DNA of 64,000 nucleotides from Streptococcus salivarius (lineage in GTDB: Bacteria; Bacillota; Bacilli; Lactobacillales; Streptococcaceae), in the NCBI RefSeq assembly GCF_000785515.1, contig NZ_CP009913.1:120001-184000 (forward strand). The letters run 5' to 3'. Positions 25,153 through 34,670 of this stretch are shown piece after piece (the first letter of the stretch is position 1; each line of letters opens with the position of its first letter). The notes under the pieces were generated by a model. That model was not told the DNA's origin and did not search any database. It was given only the letters and a program-made list of their open reading frames with translations. The translations under genes and the position numbers were made by a program.

Positions 25153-25394
25153 CGTAATAATAGTTTAGAAAACATTCTAGTCTTATTAAGAGAGTTTCAT
25201 CGCTGAAGTATTAAAGGTAAACATAAGTCCTCATTGTGTATAAATAATAGAAGATCAAGAAATAAGGAATTCTGTATATTATCTTACAAATATTTATTAA
25301 TATAAAGTTACTACACACGCACTATGGTAACAGATTAGTACTTAATTAGCAAGTATTCTGTACTATACTGATAAATTATTAAGGAGGTGCTTAA

Positions 25395-25556
25395 ATGGCT
25401 ACAAAAGATTTTAATTTAGACTTGGTAGAAGTCTCAAAAAGCAATAATGGAGCTTCAACTCGAATTACTAGTCATTCATTTTGCTCACAAGCTTGTAAGA
25501 CTTATAAGATTTTAGGATGTAATTTACTAACACACGGATGTAGGTTTCCTAGGTAG
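25395..25556 (+). CDS. lanA3: Divergent lantibiotic precursor, third gene
   Basis: 53 residues. The leader (MATKDFNLDLVEVSKSNNG then ASTR) is almost that of the other two copies, but the 30-residue core is very different: ITSHSFCSQAC, KTYKILGC, NLLTHGC, RFPR. Ser3-Cys7, Ser8-Cys11, Thr13-Cys19 and Thr23-Cys26 keep the ring spacing of copy 1. It has more positive charge (Lys12, Lys15, Arg27, Arg30) and a short basic tail. The nisin lipid-II motif CTPGC is replaced by CSQAC. SD is AAGGAGG; a TATACT -10 lies upstream (25362-25367) without a full LanR box. I know no described peptide with this core. Confidence 0.88.
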   Translation: MATKDFNLDLVEVSKSNNGASTRITSHSFCSQACKTYKILGCNLLTHGCRFPR

Positions 25557-25578
25557 GAAGACGCTGAAATATTTTGTT

Positions 25579-25609
25579 GGATAGTGCATTTTTACACTAT
25601 CCTATTTTT
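25579..25609 (+). terminator. Attenuating terminator between precursor genes and lanB
   Basis: GGATAGTG (25579-25586) pairs with CACTATCC (25595-25602) and a T-rich tract follows. Partial termination here would keep precursor mRNA in excess over the biosynthetic enzymes, as between nisA and nisB. Confidence 0.8.
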
Positions 25610-25667
25610 ATAAGTTACTGGAAATAGGTATTTAATAATTTATAAAAGTAATAAAGGAGTCATTATT

Positions 25668-28622
25668 TTGATTAATTCATTTGAAGCTAGAGATTTTTTA
25701 GTTAGAAATACATATTGTTCATATAAAAATGAAGAATTTATATCGTACCAACAATTAGTTGAAAACTGTTTATTAGATCAGGTGTTCTTAGAACAGTTAG
25801 CCTTAGCTAATCCTAAGCTATTCGAGACGTTAAAAAGATATAGTTTTGGCAATCTAAAAAAGAAGAGAGAAAAAAGTTTATTTTCGTCTATTTTTAAGTA
25901 CTATAAGAGGAGTTTTCAACGCTCAACGCCATTTGGTTTATTCAGTGAAACTTCAATTGGAAAATTTGCTGAAGAAGGACAAAGTAGCTTATCCTCTAAT
26001 ACTATTAAATGTGTTTCACTTGACAGTCAGTGGCTAATAGAACTTGTCTATAAATTAGAGAATGAATTTTATGAGTCACTTTCATTTAGTATTAATGGTT
26101 CGAACTTTGAATCAGGTGATCGTATTTTTCAACTTTATACAGTGAATAACACAGATTTAGAAGAAATTAATATCAAATTAACTAATGTTTATAAAATTAT
26201 TGAAGAAGCTTGTAGAGATAAGTTCTGTAGTTATTCAGTTATCTTAGATAAAATTTTAAAAGAGTATGGACTTGAGTATCGCAGTTTGGCAGAACAGTAT
26301 ATTTTGGGTCTAATTAAGAACCATTATTTATTATCTAATTTACAGAAAGACTTAGTTTCGAGATTTAATCAAGAGAATTTTATAAGAATACTTCAGAATA
26401 TTGACTATGAGGATAAATATACTTCTTCTTTCAAACAAATAGTAAGTTTAATTAATGAGTATAAAACCCTTAAAATCGGAAAAGGAACAAACTTGTTGTT
26501 GGACATTTATCAAAAAATGTCTAGTCTAGTTGAAAATGAAAATTATCTTCAAGTTGATTTGTTAAGTGATTCTAAGGTTAAACTAAACGTTCAACATAAG
26601 AAGGAACTTGAACGTTTTGCTAACTTTATAGGAAATACACAAAAGTCAGTTAGACGCAGCTATTTGGATGATTATAGAGATAAGTTTATCGAGAAATATG
26701 GAGTTGATCAAGAGGTTCCGTTATTAGAATTATTAGATCCTACGTTTGGAATCGGTGCTCCGTATGGTTATGTCCATCCAAAAAGCAATTTCTACGAGAA
26801 TGAACCGCTTACAGAGTTTTATAGTACTCAGGAGCAAAGTAAATATCTGAGTGAATATATCCATTCAATTAGAGAAAATGTAGATATAGACTTAGAAAAA
26901 TTTGAGGATTATTATCAACTAGAAGAGAATAATAAGTTTAATTTGCAAGGTTTGGAATTATTTTTTAATATTGTCGAAAATAATGGAAAACCAGCTTTCT
27001 CATTAAGTAATATTGTTGGTGGAAGTGATATTGGTAGTGCATCAGGACGTTTTTCAATTTTATCAGATGAACTTAGGAAATATCAAAAATCATTATTAGA
27101 TTTTATTGAAGAAGAGGATTCAACTAAGAAAATTACGTCCTGTGAGATTGAATTTATTCCTGAAAATTTAAGACATCGGAATATCATGAGAACAATGAAT
27201 GTAAGAGATAAAACTCTTTCTTTATTTACTAATAATAGTAAGAAACAAATTCATTTGAAAGATATTTATATTGGTATAAATAATGAAGAAAAATTTTACG
27301 CCAAAGATATAATAAATAATGATATTGTAAAGTTTCATGTTACGAATATGTATAATAAAATGTTATTTTGTAATGAAATTCGTTTTTTGTATGAAATTTC
27401 TTTAGATATTGATTCTATCAATTTACCATGGGAATTAATATATAGCAATTTCGATTATGTACCTAGAATTATGTTTGGTGATATTATAGTTGCTCCTGCT
27501 AGATGGAAAATTTGTGAAGGAGATATCGAGAAACTTTCTGATATTAATACCTTTTTCATAAATAAGCGAATCCCTCAGAAATTTTATCTTATCAATGGAG
27601 ATAATAGGATTTTACTTTCACGTAAAGACAAATTAGACGTTGAATTTATTAAAAATGAGCTAATAAAAAAATTAAAAAAAGATAGTATCGTAGAATTACA
27701 AGAATATATTCAGGATTTTGGAATTTTTACAAAGGAAGTGACTGACAGAGTAGCTGACGTAGTAATTCCGTTTGTTAATAATGTGAAAAAAGATATTGGT
27801 ATAACTGCACATGCTAAGAGAATAGATATAGAATCACGAGAAAAATTACCTTTTGATGAATGGTTATATTTGAAATTATATATTGGAGATAATAGGCAAA
27901 ATGAGTTTATTAAAGAATATCTACCTAATATTCAAGAGGTAGTTGATAGCTATCAAGGAGAATTGTTTTATCTTAGGTATGCTGATCCCAATTCACATAT
28001 TCGACTACGCATGAAGTGTGATAATTTATTTGATTTGTATAAACAAATTTTAAATATTATCTCTGAAGGAAGAAAGAATCGTTTGATTTCGAGTGTAGAT
28101 ATTTCTACATATGATCGTGAGATTGAGAGATATGGTGGCGAGGATCTGCTGTTGGAAGCCGAAAAAATTTTTTGTACTGATTCAAGATTGATGCCACGAT
28201 TATTGAAGATTTGTGAAACAAATGAAATGGGGTTTAACTTAGACAGTCTGTCCATTGTAAGTGTTTATTTGTATCTTGTATTCTTCTTTGATAATGACCT
28301 TCATGAGATTATTTCTTTCTTAGAGACAGTGAGTCCTAAGAGAAATGATAAAAATAAAGATATAAATAGTGATGTTAAGGAGTATCAGAAAATTATTGAA
28401 GCTAATTGTAATGAAAAATTCTTTCTATGCTTAAAAAATCCAATAAAAAGCTTAAACAATAAAATGTTACTAAATAAACTTACAAAGCAACAACATTATT
28501 CGATAATTGATAGTATTATTCATGTTCATAATAATCGTTTAATTGGGATTGATAGAGAAAAAGAAAAATATATTTATTTTGTTCTTCGACGCATATTCAT
28601 TAGTAAAACACATATTAAGTAG
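25668..28622 (+). CDS. lanB: Lantibiotic dehydratase LanB
   Basis: A 984-residue class I dehydratase (NisB has 993). It uses glutamyl-tRNA to glutamylate Ser and Thr of the precursor core and then eliminates glutamate to give dehydroalanine and dehydrobutyrine. The N-terminal Lant_dehydr_N region begins with RSTPFGLFS near residue 84, and the C-terminal elimination domain (about 700-980) contains YLRYADPNSHIRLR near residue 763. The start is a TTG with AAAGGAG eight bases upstream. It is followed 9 bases later by lanT. It carries internal A7 runs without frame loss. Confidence 0.95.
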   Translation: MINSFEARDFLVRNTYCSYKNEEFISYQQLVENCLLDQVFLEQLALANPKLFETLKRYSFGNLKKKREKSLFSSIFKYYKRSFQRSTPFGLFSETSIGKFAEEGQSSLSSNTIKCVSLDSQWLIELVYKLENEFYESLSFSINGSNFESGDRIFQLYTVNNTDLEEINIKLTNVYKIIEEACRDKFCSYSVILDKILKEYGLEYRSLAEQYILGLIKNHYLLSNLQKDLVSRFNQENFIRILQNIDYEDKYTSSFKQIVSLINEYKTLKIGKGTNLLLDIYQKMSSLVENENYLQVDLLSDSKVKLNVQHKKELERFANFIGNTQKSVRRSYLDDYRDKFIEKYGVDQEVPLLELLDPTFGIGAPYGYVHPKSNFYENEPLTEFYSTQEQSKYLSEYIHSIRENVDIDLEKFEDYYQLEENNKFNLQGLELFFNIVENNGKPAFSLSNIVGGSDIGSASGRFSILSDELRKYQKSLLDFIEEEDSTKKITSCEIEFIPENLRHRNIMRTMNVRDKTLSLFTNNSKKQIHLKDIYIGINNEEKFYAKDIINNDIVKFHVTNMYNKMLFCNEIRFLYEISLDIDSINLPWELIYSNFDYVPRIMFGDIIVAPARWKICEGDIEKLSDINTFFINKRIPQKFYLINGDNRILLSRKDKLDVEFIKNELIKKLKKDSIVELQEYIQDFGIFTKEVTDRVADVVIPFVNNVKKDIGITAHAKRIDIESREKLPFDEWLYLKLYIGDNRQNEFIKEYLPNIQEVVDSYQGELFYLRYADPNSHIRLRMKCDNLFDLYKQILNIISEGRKNRLISSVDISTYDREIERYGGEDLLLEAEKIFCTDSRLMPRLLKICETNEMGFNLDSLSIVSVYLYLVFFFDNDLHEIISFLETVSPKRNDKNKDINSDVKEYQKIIEANCNEKFFLCLKNPIKSLNNKMLLNKLTKQQHYSIIDSIIHVHNNRLIGIDREKEKYIYFVLRRIFISKTHIK

Positions 28623-28631
28623 GAGTATATA

Positions 28632-30470
28632 ATGGACAAAATCGAGAGCCTGACTGCAAAACAGTTTATTAGGACTATACTTACTATTCCAAATACATTG
28701 AAATTGATTTTCAATATTGAAAAAAGATATGCGATTTATTTAATTATTTTAAATGTTTTGACAGCGATGTCTTCATTGGTTAGTCTTATTATTTTTCAAG
28801 AATTGATTAATTCTATTTATTTATCATCAAGTTATTTAATTTTTGTAGTAATTATTTATTTTATTTTGCAAATACTTATCTCATTGTTGGGTCAAGTTGA
28901 GAGTTATATTGATGGGAAATTTAATTTCAATCTGTCCTATAGTATTGATAGAAAATTAATGGAAACGATTAACTCCCTTGAGTTAAGTGAACTTGAGCAG
29001 TCTGATATGTATAACATTATTGAGAAAATAACTCAAGAAAGCACCTATAAACCATATCAATTATTTAATGCAATCTTACAGGTGCTATCATCAGTAGTTA
29101 CGATGATATCTAGCTTGATATTCATTGCAACATGGAATATCAGTATGGCTATGTTATTAGGAGTTATTCCTATTATTTCTTTAGTAATGTTTTTGAGGAT
29201 TGGTCAATTAGAATTTTTGGTTCAATGGGAGAGAGCTAATGAAGAACGGGAGACATGGTACATAAGATATCTACTTACTCATGATTTTTCATTTAAAGAG
29301 ATTAAGATAAATGATTTAAGTAGTTATTTTATTGAGAAATTTTCAAAATTTAAACAAAGCTTTATCAAGCAGGATCTTAAGATTGCTAGAAAAAAAGCAT
29401 ATTTTAATATAATCTTAGGTATCATATTAAATACAATTAATTTATTTATTGCTTTATCAATTATTATTTATGTAAGAGCAGGAAAACTTCTTATAGGTAA
29501 TTTTGTTAGTTTAATACAGGTTGTTGCACGAGTGAATAGTTCCTCACAGTCATTAATTCAAAATATCTATATAGTGTATAATACAAGTTTATTTATCGAG
29601 CAATTATTTGAATTTATGGAGACTAATAATGTAAAGAAAGAGAACAAACAAGCTAATATTACGCATCTAAATAAGTTAGATGAAATTAATATTCATCAAC
29701 TTAACTACAGATACCCAAATACAGAAGATTATGCTTTAAAAGACATCAATTTATCCTTTACAAGGGGTGAATTAGTAGCTATTGTTGGTGGAAATGGCTC
29801 AGGTAAGAGTACACTGGTTAAATTAATTTCAGGATTATATACACCATCAAGTGGTGTAATAGAATATGATGGTATGTCCGGAAAATTTTTGGATGATACA
29901 TTCTATAAAGAGAATATATCAGTGCTTTTTCAAGATTATGTTAAGTATGAGTTATCATTAAGAGAGAATATAGGACTGAGTGATACTAATTCGATGAGAA
30001 AGGACCACGAAATTATTCAATTATTAGAAAAATTGGGACTAGATTTTCTTAAAGTTAATGGTAGCTATGATCTTGATTTACAATTAGGTACATGGTTTAG
30101 AAATGGTAGACAACTGTCAGGAGGGCAGTGGCAAAAAATTGCTCTAGCAAGAACTTTCTTTAAAAAATCATCCATCTATATTTTAGATGAACCAAGTTCG
30201 GCCCTTGATTCAATATCTCAAAAAGAAATTTTTGATCATTTCATTGAGTTGTCAAAAAATGATATCTCTATTTTTGTATCACATGATTTAGAAGCAGCTA
30301 AAATAGCAGATAGAATTATTGTTATGAGAAAAGGAAAAGTTGAGGACATTGGAACACACAGTGAATTATTTTCACGATGTAAGTATTATAAAGAACTATA
30401 TAAATCACAGCAGTATGAGGAAATAAATGAATACGGAATTAAAACAACAGGCTATAGAGAAGATTATTGA
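28632..30470 (+). CDS. lanT: Lantibiotic ABC exporter LanT
   Basis: A 612-residue half-transporter (NisT has 600) that exports the modified precursor with its leader still attached. Six membrane segments occupy about residues 30-310. The ATPase domain (about 345-590) has Walker A GGNGSGKST, signature LSGGQWQK, Walker B IYILDEPSSALD and the H-loop FVSHD. No leader-peptidase domain is fused, which agrees with a separate LanP. The last 44 bases overlap lanC, an unusually long overlap that suggests translational coupling. Confidence 0.95.
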   Translation: MDKIESLTAKQFIRTILTIPNTLKLIFNIEKRYAIYLIILNVLTAMSSLVSLIIFQELINSIYLSSSYLIFVVIIYFILQILISLLGQVESYIDGKFNFNLSYSIDRKLMETINSLELSELEQSDMYNIIEKITQESTYKPYQLFNAILQVLSSVVTMISSLIFIATWNISMAMLLGVIPIISLVMFLRIGQLEFLVQWERANEERETWYIRYLLTHDFSFKEIKINDLSSYFIEKFSKFKQSFIKQDLKIARKKAYFNIILGIILNTINLFIALSIIIYVRAGKLLIGNFVSLIQVVARVNSSSQSLIQNIYIVYNTSLFIEQLFEFMETNNVKKENKQANITHLNKLDEINIHQLNYRYPNTEDYALKDINLSFTRGELVAIVGGNGSGKSTLVKLISGLYTPSSGVIEYDGMSGKFLDDTFYKENISVLFQDYVKYELSLRENIGLSDTNSMRKDHEIIQLLEKLGLDFLKVNGSYDLDLQLGTWFRNGRQLSGGQWQKIALARTFFKKSSIYILDEPSSALDSISQKEIFDHFIELSKNDISIFVSHDLEAAKIADRIIVMRKGKVEDIGTHSELFSRCKYYKELYKSQQYEEINEYGIKTTGYREDY

Positions 30471-31647
30471 AAAGTGGGATCGTAAACTTATCGAAAATAG
30501 AAATGAAATGGACTTCACGGAGCTAACATTTTCAAGTGGTATACCAGGAGTTGTTCTCTTACTAGCGGAGTATGGTCTCCGAGAGGGGTTTCCAAATTAT
30601 AGCAATAAAATAGAAACTTACATCGAGTATATGGTTTATAAATTATCCAGATATGGTATGTTGACTGGTTCAATTTATTCCGGAGCTAGCGGAATAGCAT
30701 TAAGTATTCTTCATTTACAAGAGCAACCTAATTATCATAATCTTTTTAATAGTCTTAATGACTATATAGTATATTATGTTGAGGAGCAAATTAAATCTAT
30801 TGATATTGATGAAATCTCACCTCTAGATTATGATATTATTGAGGGATTGGCAGGAATACTGAACTATTTACTTCTCCTAAACGATTCTCACTATGATGAG
30901 CAGAAAGTAAAGATTGTAAATTACTTATCAAACTTAGCTAATATGGAAGATAAGCTATTAAAATTTTATATCAAATCAAATAATCAAATGTCTGAATTGG
31001 AGAATAATGTATATCCAACGGGATGCCTTAACTTAGGACTAGCTCACGGCCTTTCTGGTGTTGGTTGCGTTTTATGCTATGCGTATAGGAAGGGATTTGG
31101 GAATAATCAGACTTTAATAGCAATTAAGAATATTCTCAATATATATGAAGATTTTGAATTGACGGATTGGCAACCGTTTATTTGGAAAGATTCTTTAACT
31201 AAGGAAGAGATTACTACTAATAAGATTATCCATCAGGCAAACTTTATAAGAGATGCGTGGTGTTATGGTAGTCCAGGTATAAGCTTATTTTACTTATATA
31301 GTGGATTAATTTTAAATGATACCTACTTAAAAGACAAGGCGGAAAAAATATTAAAGGCATCTATGGATAGATTATATGGTGTAGACACAAATATGCTTTG
31401 TCATGGTTATACTGGAATAATTCAAATCTGTTCATTATTTAAAAAAATTCTTGGAACGAATTCTTTTAATAACTATATTGAAGAGTTTATTGGGAAAGAG
31501 GATGAAGTAATAAAGAGTTTTGGAGACGATGAATTAGAGTTTCTTGAAGGACTGAGTGGATGTTTACTTGCTTTTAATGAACTTGAAGATTCGACAAAAT
31601 TGTCATATTGGAAACAACCATTACTACTTTTTGAAGATTTTAGCTAG
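30427..31647 (+). CDS. lanC: Lantibiotic cyclase LanC
   Basis: A 406-residue zinc cyclase (NisC has 414) that adds cysteine thiols to dehydrated residues to form lanthionine rings. The double-alpha barrel motifs are visible: AHGLSGVG near residue 205, WCYGSPG near 276 (Cys zinc ligand and Tyr), and CHGYTG near 324 (Cys and His zinc ligands). The ATG at 30427 has GAGG six bases upstream inside lanT. It would act with LanB and LanT in a membrane-bound complex. Confidence 0.95.
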   Translation: MNTELKQQAIEKIIEKWDRKLIENRNEMDFTELTFSSGIPGVVLLLAEYGLREGFPNYSNKIETYIEYMVYKLSRYGMLTGSIYSGASGIALSILHLQEQPNYHNLFNSLNDYIVYYVEEQIKSIDIDEISPLDYDIIEGLAGILNYLLLLNDSHYDEQKVKIVNYLSNLANMEDKLLKFYIKSNNQMSELENNVYPTGCLNLGLAHGLSGVGCVLCYAYRKGFGNNQTLIAIKNILNIYEDFELTDWQPFIWKDSLTKEEITTNKIIHQANFIRDAWCYGSPGISLFYLYSGLILNDTYLKDKAEKILKASMDRLYGVDTNMLCHGYTGIIQICSLFKKILGTNSFNNYIEEFIGKEDEVIKSFGDDELEFLEGLSGCLLAFNELEDSTKLSYWKQPLLLFEDFS

Positions 31648-31659
31648 AAAGGAATATAA

Positions 31660-32391
31660 ATGGGACGACGAACAAGCATTATAGTGTCTATTTTACTTGT
31701 ATTGTTGACAGGATGTGGACTAAATAATACGGAGAAAATAGAGTTTTCTAAAACAGATTTTAGACATATAACGTTTAATCACAAAGATTATTCAATCACT
31801 GATAATGAAATTTCTAAAGATAATATAAGGAATGTTTTGGTAAAAGACTATAAAGTGATTTGGATTAACTCTCATACAGGAAAAATTCTCTCAAAAGTAT
31901 CAAATAACAGTTGTACACTGGCAATAATGAATATATTTCAAACAAGTGATAAACTACTGTGTATTGGTATTGATGATAAGTATTTTCAAATTGCTCCGAA
32001 AGATCAAACATCTAATCTGTTAAATATATCTAGATTCAGTAGCAAAAACACAAATATTGAATTGGACAGTGGAGACGATATTTTAATCGATGATAATAAT
32101 TGTAGGAGAATATTCTACCGAGGAGAAGCTTATTACATAACAAGTGAAGAAGTATCGAGTGATAAGGTAGGAGTTTATATTGACAATTTGGCAGAGGTAA
32201 GACTCTTTGATGCTGAGACTGGAAAGAAAATTTCGAATGAGGAGCGTTATGCAATTTATAATAAGGGAGAAGCTAAAGATCGAGTGAATTGGTTTTATGG
32301 AGAAGTATATTCCATAAAGAATTCAAAAGATGATGAGTCCCTTGTGGTTAAGATTAATAATGTTTACAGGCGTGCAATGAAGGAAGAGTAG
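31660..32391 (+). CDS. lanI: Lantibiotic immunity lipoprotein LanI
   Basis: A 243-residue lipoprotein with signal peptide and lipobox LLTGCG, so Cys19 is the lipidation site. Its sequence follows NisI throughout: TFNHKDYSITDNEIS near residue 38, DKLLCIGIDDKYFQI near 99, LAEVRLFDAETGKKIS near 183. NisI binds the lantibiotic outside the membrane and protects the producer. The gene order C-I-P matches nisin. The SD is AAGGAAT. Homology is judged from memory of NisI. Confidence 0.9.
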   Translation: MGRRTSIIVSILLVLLTGCGLNNTEKIEFSKTDFRHITFNHKDYSITDNEISKDNIRNVLVKDYKVIWINSHTGKILSKVSNNSCTLAIMNIFQTSDKLLCIGIDDKYFQIAPKDQTSNLLNISRFSSKNTNIELDSGDDILIDDNNCRRIFYRGEAYYITSEEVSSDKVGVYIDNLAEVRLFDAETGKKISNEERYAIYNKGEAKDRVNWFYGEVYSIKNSKDDESLVVKINNVYRRAMKEE

Positions 32392-32392
32392 G

Positions 32393-33991
32393 ATGAAAAG
32401 AATCATAGTTTTATTGTTTTTGGTAACTTGTATTGGGACAGTAGGAGTAAGCTATGCAGATACCGAAGATGAACCAGGTGGTCCGATAGTTTCTACAAAA
32501 GTATTTACAGATGGAGAATTACAAAACAAGAGGGAAAACTCTTCAGAAAATAAGAATATCAATTCAGATTCAAATCGATTAAATGATACTAGTAATCAAA
32601 CTGGCTTAAGGGATGACTTGTCAACTGATAGTGATAATGCTGATAGTACACTGATAAATGAAGAGAGTCATAGTTTTTGGAATTATCAGTGGGACATGCA
32701 GTATGTTACCGATAATGGTAAAAGCTATGAACAATACACTCCTTCTAAGGATATTTCTGTTGGAGTAATCGATTCAGGTATTACTTTGGATCATCCGGAT
32801 TTAACTAATAGTTTAGGTAGCCATTTAGAAAATTTTGTTCCCCAAAATGGTTTTGATGGTGAAGAACAAGAAGAAACAGGGGTGCTAAATTATGTCAATG
32901 ATAAATTGGGACATGGTACCGAAGTTGTAGGGCAGATAACAGCGAATGGACGAGTTTTGGGAGTCTCCCCAGGTATCATTGTAAATATTTATCGTGTCTT
33001 TGGAGATTCACTTGCTGATCCTAAATGGATTAATAGGGCAATAAGAAAAGCAGCTGATGATGGTAATAAAGTTATTTCACTTAGTATGGGACAATATTTA
33101 TTAATTTCAGGTTCTTATGATGATGGAACGAATGATTTGGAGACTTATGTTATATATAAAGATGCCATTGATTATGCAAGTGAGAAAGGATCCATTGTAG
33201 TTGCTTCTCTAGGGAATGAGGGTTTAAATGAACAAGATAATTCACAAATGTTGCATTATCTTAGCAGTTTTCATCATGTAAAAGAAGCAGGGATAGTAGT
33301 GGATGCGCCTTGCATATTCGACCAGGTTGTTGCGGTCGGAGGACTCGATATGTATGGGAATATTTCAGACTTTAGTAACTTCACTGATAAAGCAATCTAT
33401 GCTCCTGCGGGTTCAACAATTAATCTTAAAAAGTATGGTCCTATAGAATTTTTAAATAAAGGTTTCTATTTAAAAGATTGGATTTTTACAACTAGTTCTA
33501 CAGGGTGGTATCAGTATGTGTATGGAAATTCTTTTGCTGCTCCGAAAGTTGCTTCAGCTATAGCATTAATAGCAGATAAGTATCATATTACGTCACCAGA
33601 ACAATTGAAACAATTTCTTTTTAAAAACTCACCGACTATTAACGGAAATAAGGTACTAAAATTAACTGATCTTTTGAATGTGGGAAATGCAGATATGTTT
33701 CTCTATATGAGTATAGAAAATAGTATATCAAACTTTAATATATATTCTAAGTCGAGTATTGATCATTCAAAGATAACACTTCAATTAAAGGATGTCCCGA
33801 AACAACTTTCTTATATTATTACCGATACTAGTATTGATCATCTGAATAATAAAATGTTGCCTCCGATGGGTGAGAAGGTAGGCTCTGATATATTGCTAAT
33901 TGGTTTTTTGATGATTGATTTGTCTGCATTATTAATTTGTAATAATTTAATTATAAAGTATAATAGTGATAAGGAGGTAGAAAGTGCATAA
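32393..33991 (+). CDS. lanP: Leader peptidase LanP (subtilisin-like)
   Basis: A 532-residue secreted S8 protease that would remove the leader after GASAR/ASTR. A signal peptide (residues 1-22) and an acidic Asn/Ser-rich propeptide (23-90) precede the catalytic domain: Asp in VGVIDSGI, His in LGHGTEVVG, oxyanion Asn in ASLGNEG, Ser in YGNSFAAPKVA. The C-terminus has LPPMGE, a hydrophobic segment and a weakly charged end. NisP has a normal LPXTG anchor here, so this sorting signal looks degenerate. It stops 8 bases inside lanR. Confidence 0.92.
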   Translation: MKRIIVLLFLVTCIGTVGVSYADTEDEPGGPIVSTKVFTDGELQNKRENSSENKNINSDSNRLNDTSNQTGLRDDLSTDSDNADSTLINEESHSFWNYQWDMQYVTDNGKSYEQYTPSKDISVGVIDSGITLDHPDLTNSLGSHLENFVPQNGFDGEEQEETGVLNYVNDKLGHGTEVVGQITANGRVLGVSPGIIVNIYRVFGDSLADPKWINRAIRKAADDGNKVISLSMGQYLLISGSYDDGTNDLETYVIYKDAIDYASEKGSIVVASLGNEGLNEQDNSQMLHYLSSFHHVKEAGIVVDAPCIFDQVVAVGGLDMYGNISDFSNFTDKAIYAPAGSTINLKKYGPIEFLNKGFYLKDWIFTTSSTGWYQYVYGNSFAAPKVASAIALIADKYHITSPEQLKQFLFKNSPTINGNKVLKLTDLLNVGNADMFLYMSIENSISNFNIYSKSSIDHSKITLQLKDVPKQLSYIITDTSIDHLNNKMLPPMGEKVGSDILLIGFLMIDLSALLICNNLIIKYNSDKEVESA

Positions 33992-34670
33992 AATTCTTAT
34001 TGTAGATGATGATATTGATATTTTAAAAATGATGGAATCAGCTCTTCGATTAAAAAACTATAAGGTGGAGACGCGATCAGAAATTAATGTTCCAGTACGA
34101 ACTCAAGAATTTCAAGGATTTGATGTTATATTATTAGATATTATGATGTCGAACATTGAAGGGACAGATATCTGTAAATGTATCAGAGATTCTATTTCAA
34201 CTCCAATAATTTTTGTTAGTGCTAAAAATGATGAAAGAGATATTTTAACTGGATTCGACGTAGGTGGTGATGACTACATTACTAAACCCTTTAGTTTAAA
34301 ACAGCTAGTTGCCAAAGTAGAAGCAAATATTAAGCGTGAGGAGCGTCGTAGGGGGATACACCAAACCTTTACTGATGTTAGACGTGACTTTGGACCTTTA
34401 ACCTTCTATCTCGAAGAGAATCGTGTTTGCATTGATGGTAAAACGATTCCCTTTACTAGTAGGGAATACGATATTTTGGAACTTTTATCAAGCCATCCTA
34501 GAAAAGTATTTACAATTGATGATATTTATACACGTGTTTATGATGAGGATGCGGATGCACTTCTTCGTTCTATTTCGGAATATATTTATCAAATAAGAAA
34601 AAAACTATCATGTTATGGTGTAGAACCTATAAAAACCGTTAGAGGTAAGGGGTACCAGTGGAATGTTTAA
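33984..34670 (+). CDS. lanR: Response regulator LanR
   Basis: A 228-residue OmpR/PhoB-type regulator. The receiver domain has the acidic pair in ILIVDDDIDIL, the phosphorylated Asp in ILLDIMMS near residue 53 and the Lys in YITKPFS near 103. The C-terminal winged helix (about 130-225) ends KTVRGKGYQWNV. The NisR homologue binds TCT-N8-TCT boxes, two of which occur in this locus. The start is a GTG with AAGGAGG six bases upstream, overlapping lanP; it overlaps lanK by 8 bases. Confidence 0.93.
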   Translation: MHKILIVDDDIDILKMMESALRLKNYKVETRSEINVPVRTQEFQGFDVILLDIMMSNIEGTDICKCIRDSISTPIIFVSAKNDERDILTGFDVGGDDYITKPFSLKQLVAKVEANIKREERRRGIHQTFTDVRRDFGPLTFYLEENRVCIDGKTIPFTSREYDILELLSSHPRKVFTIDDIYTRVYDEDADALLRSISEYIYQIRKKLSCYGVEPIKTVRGKGYQWNV

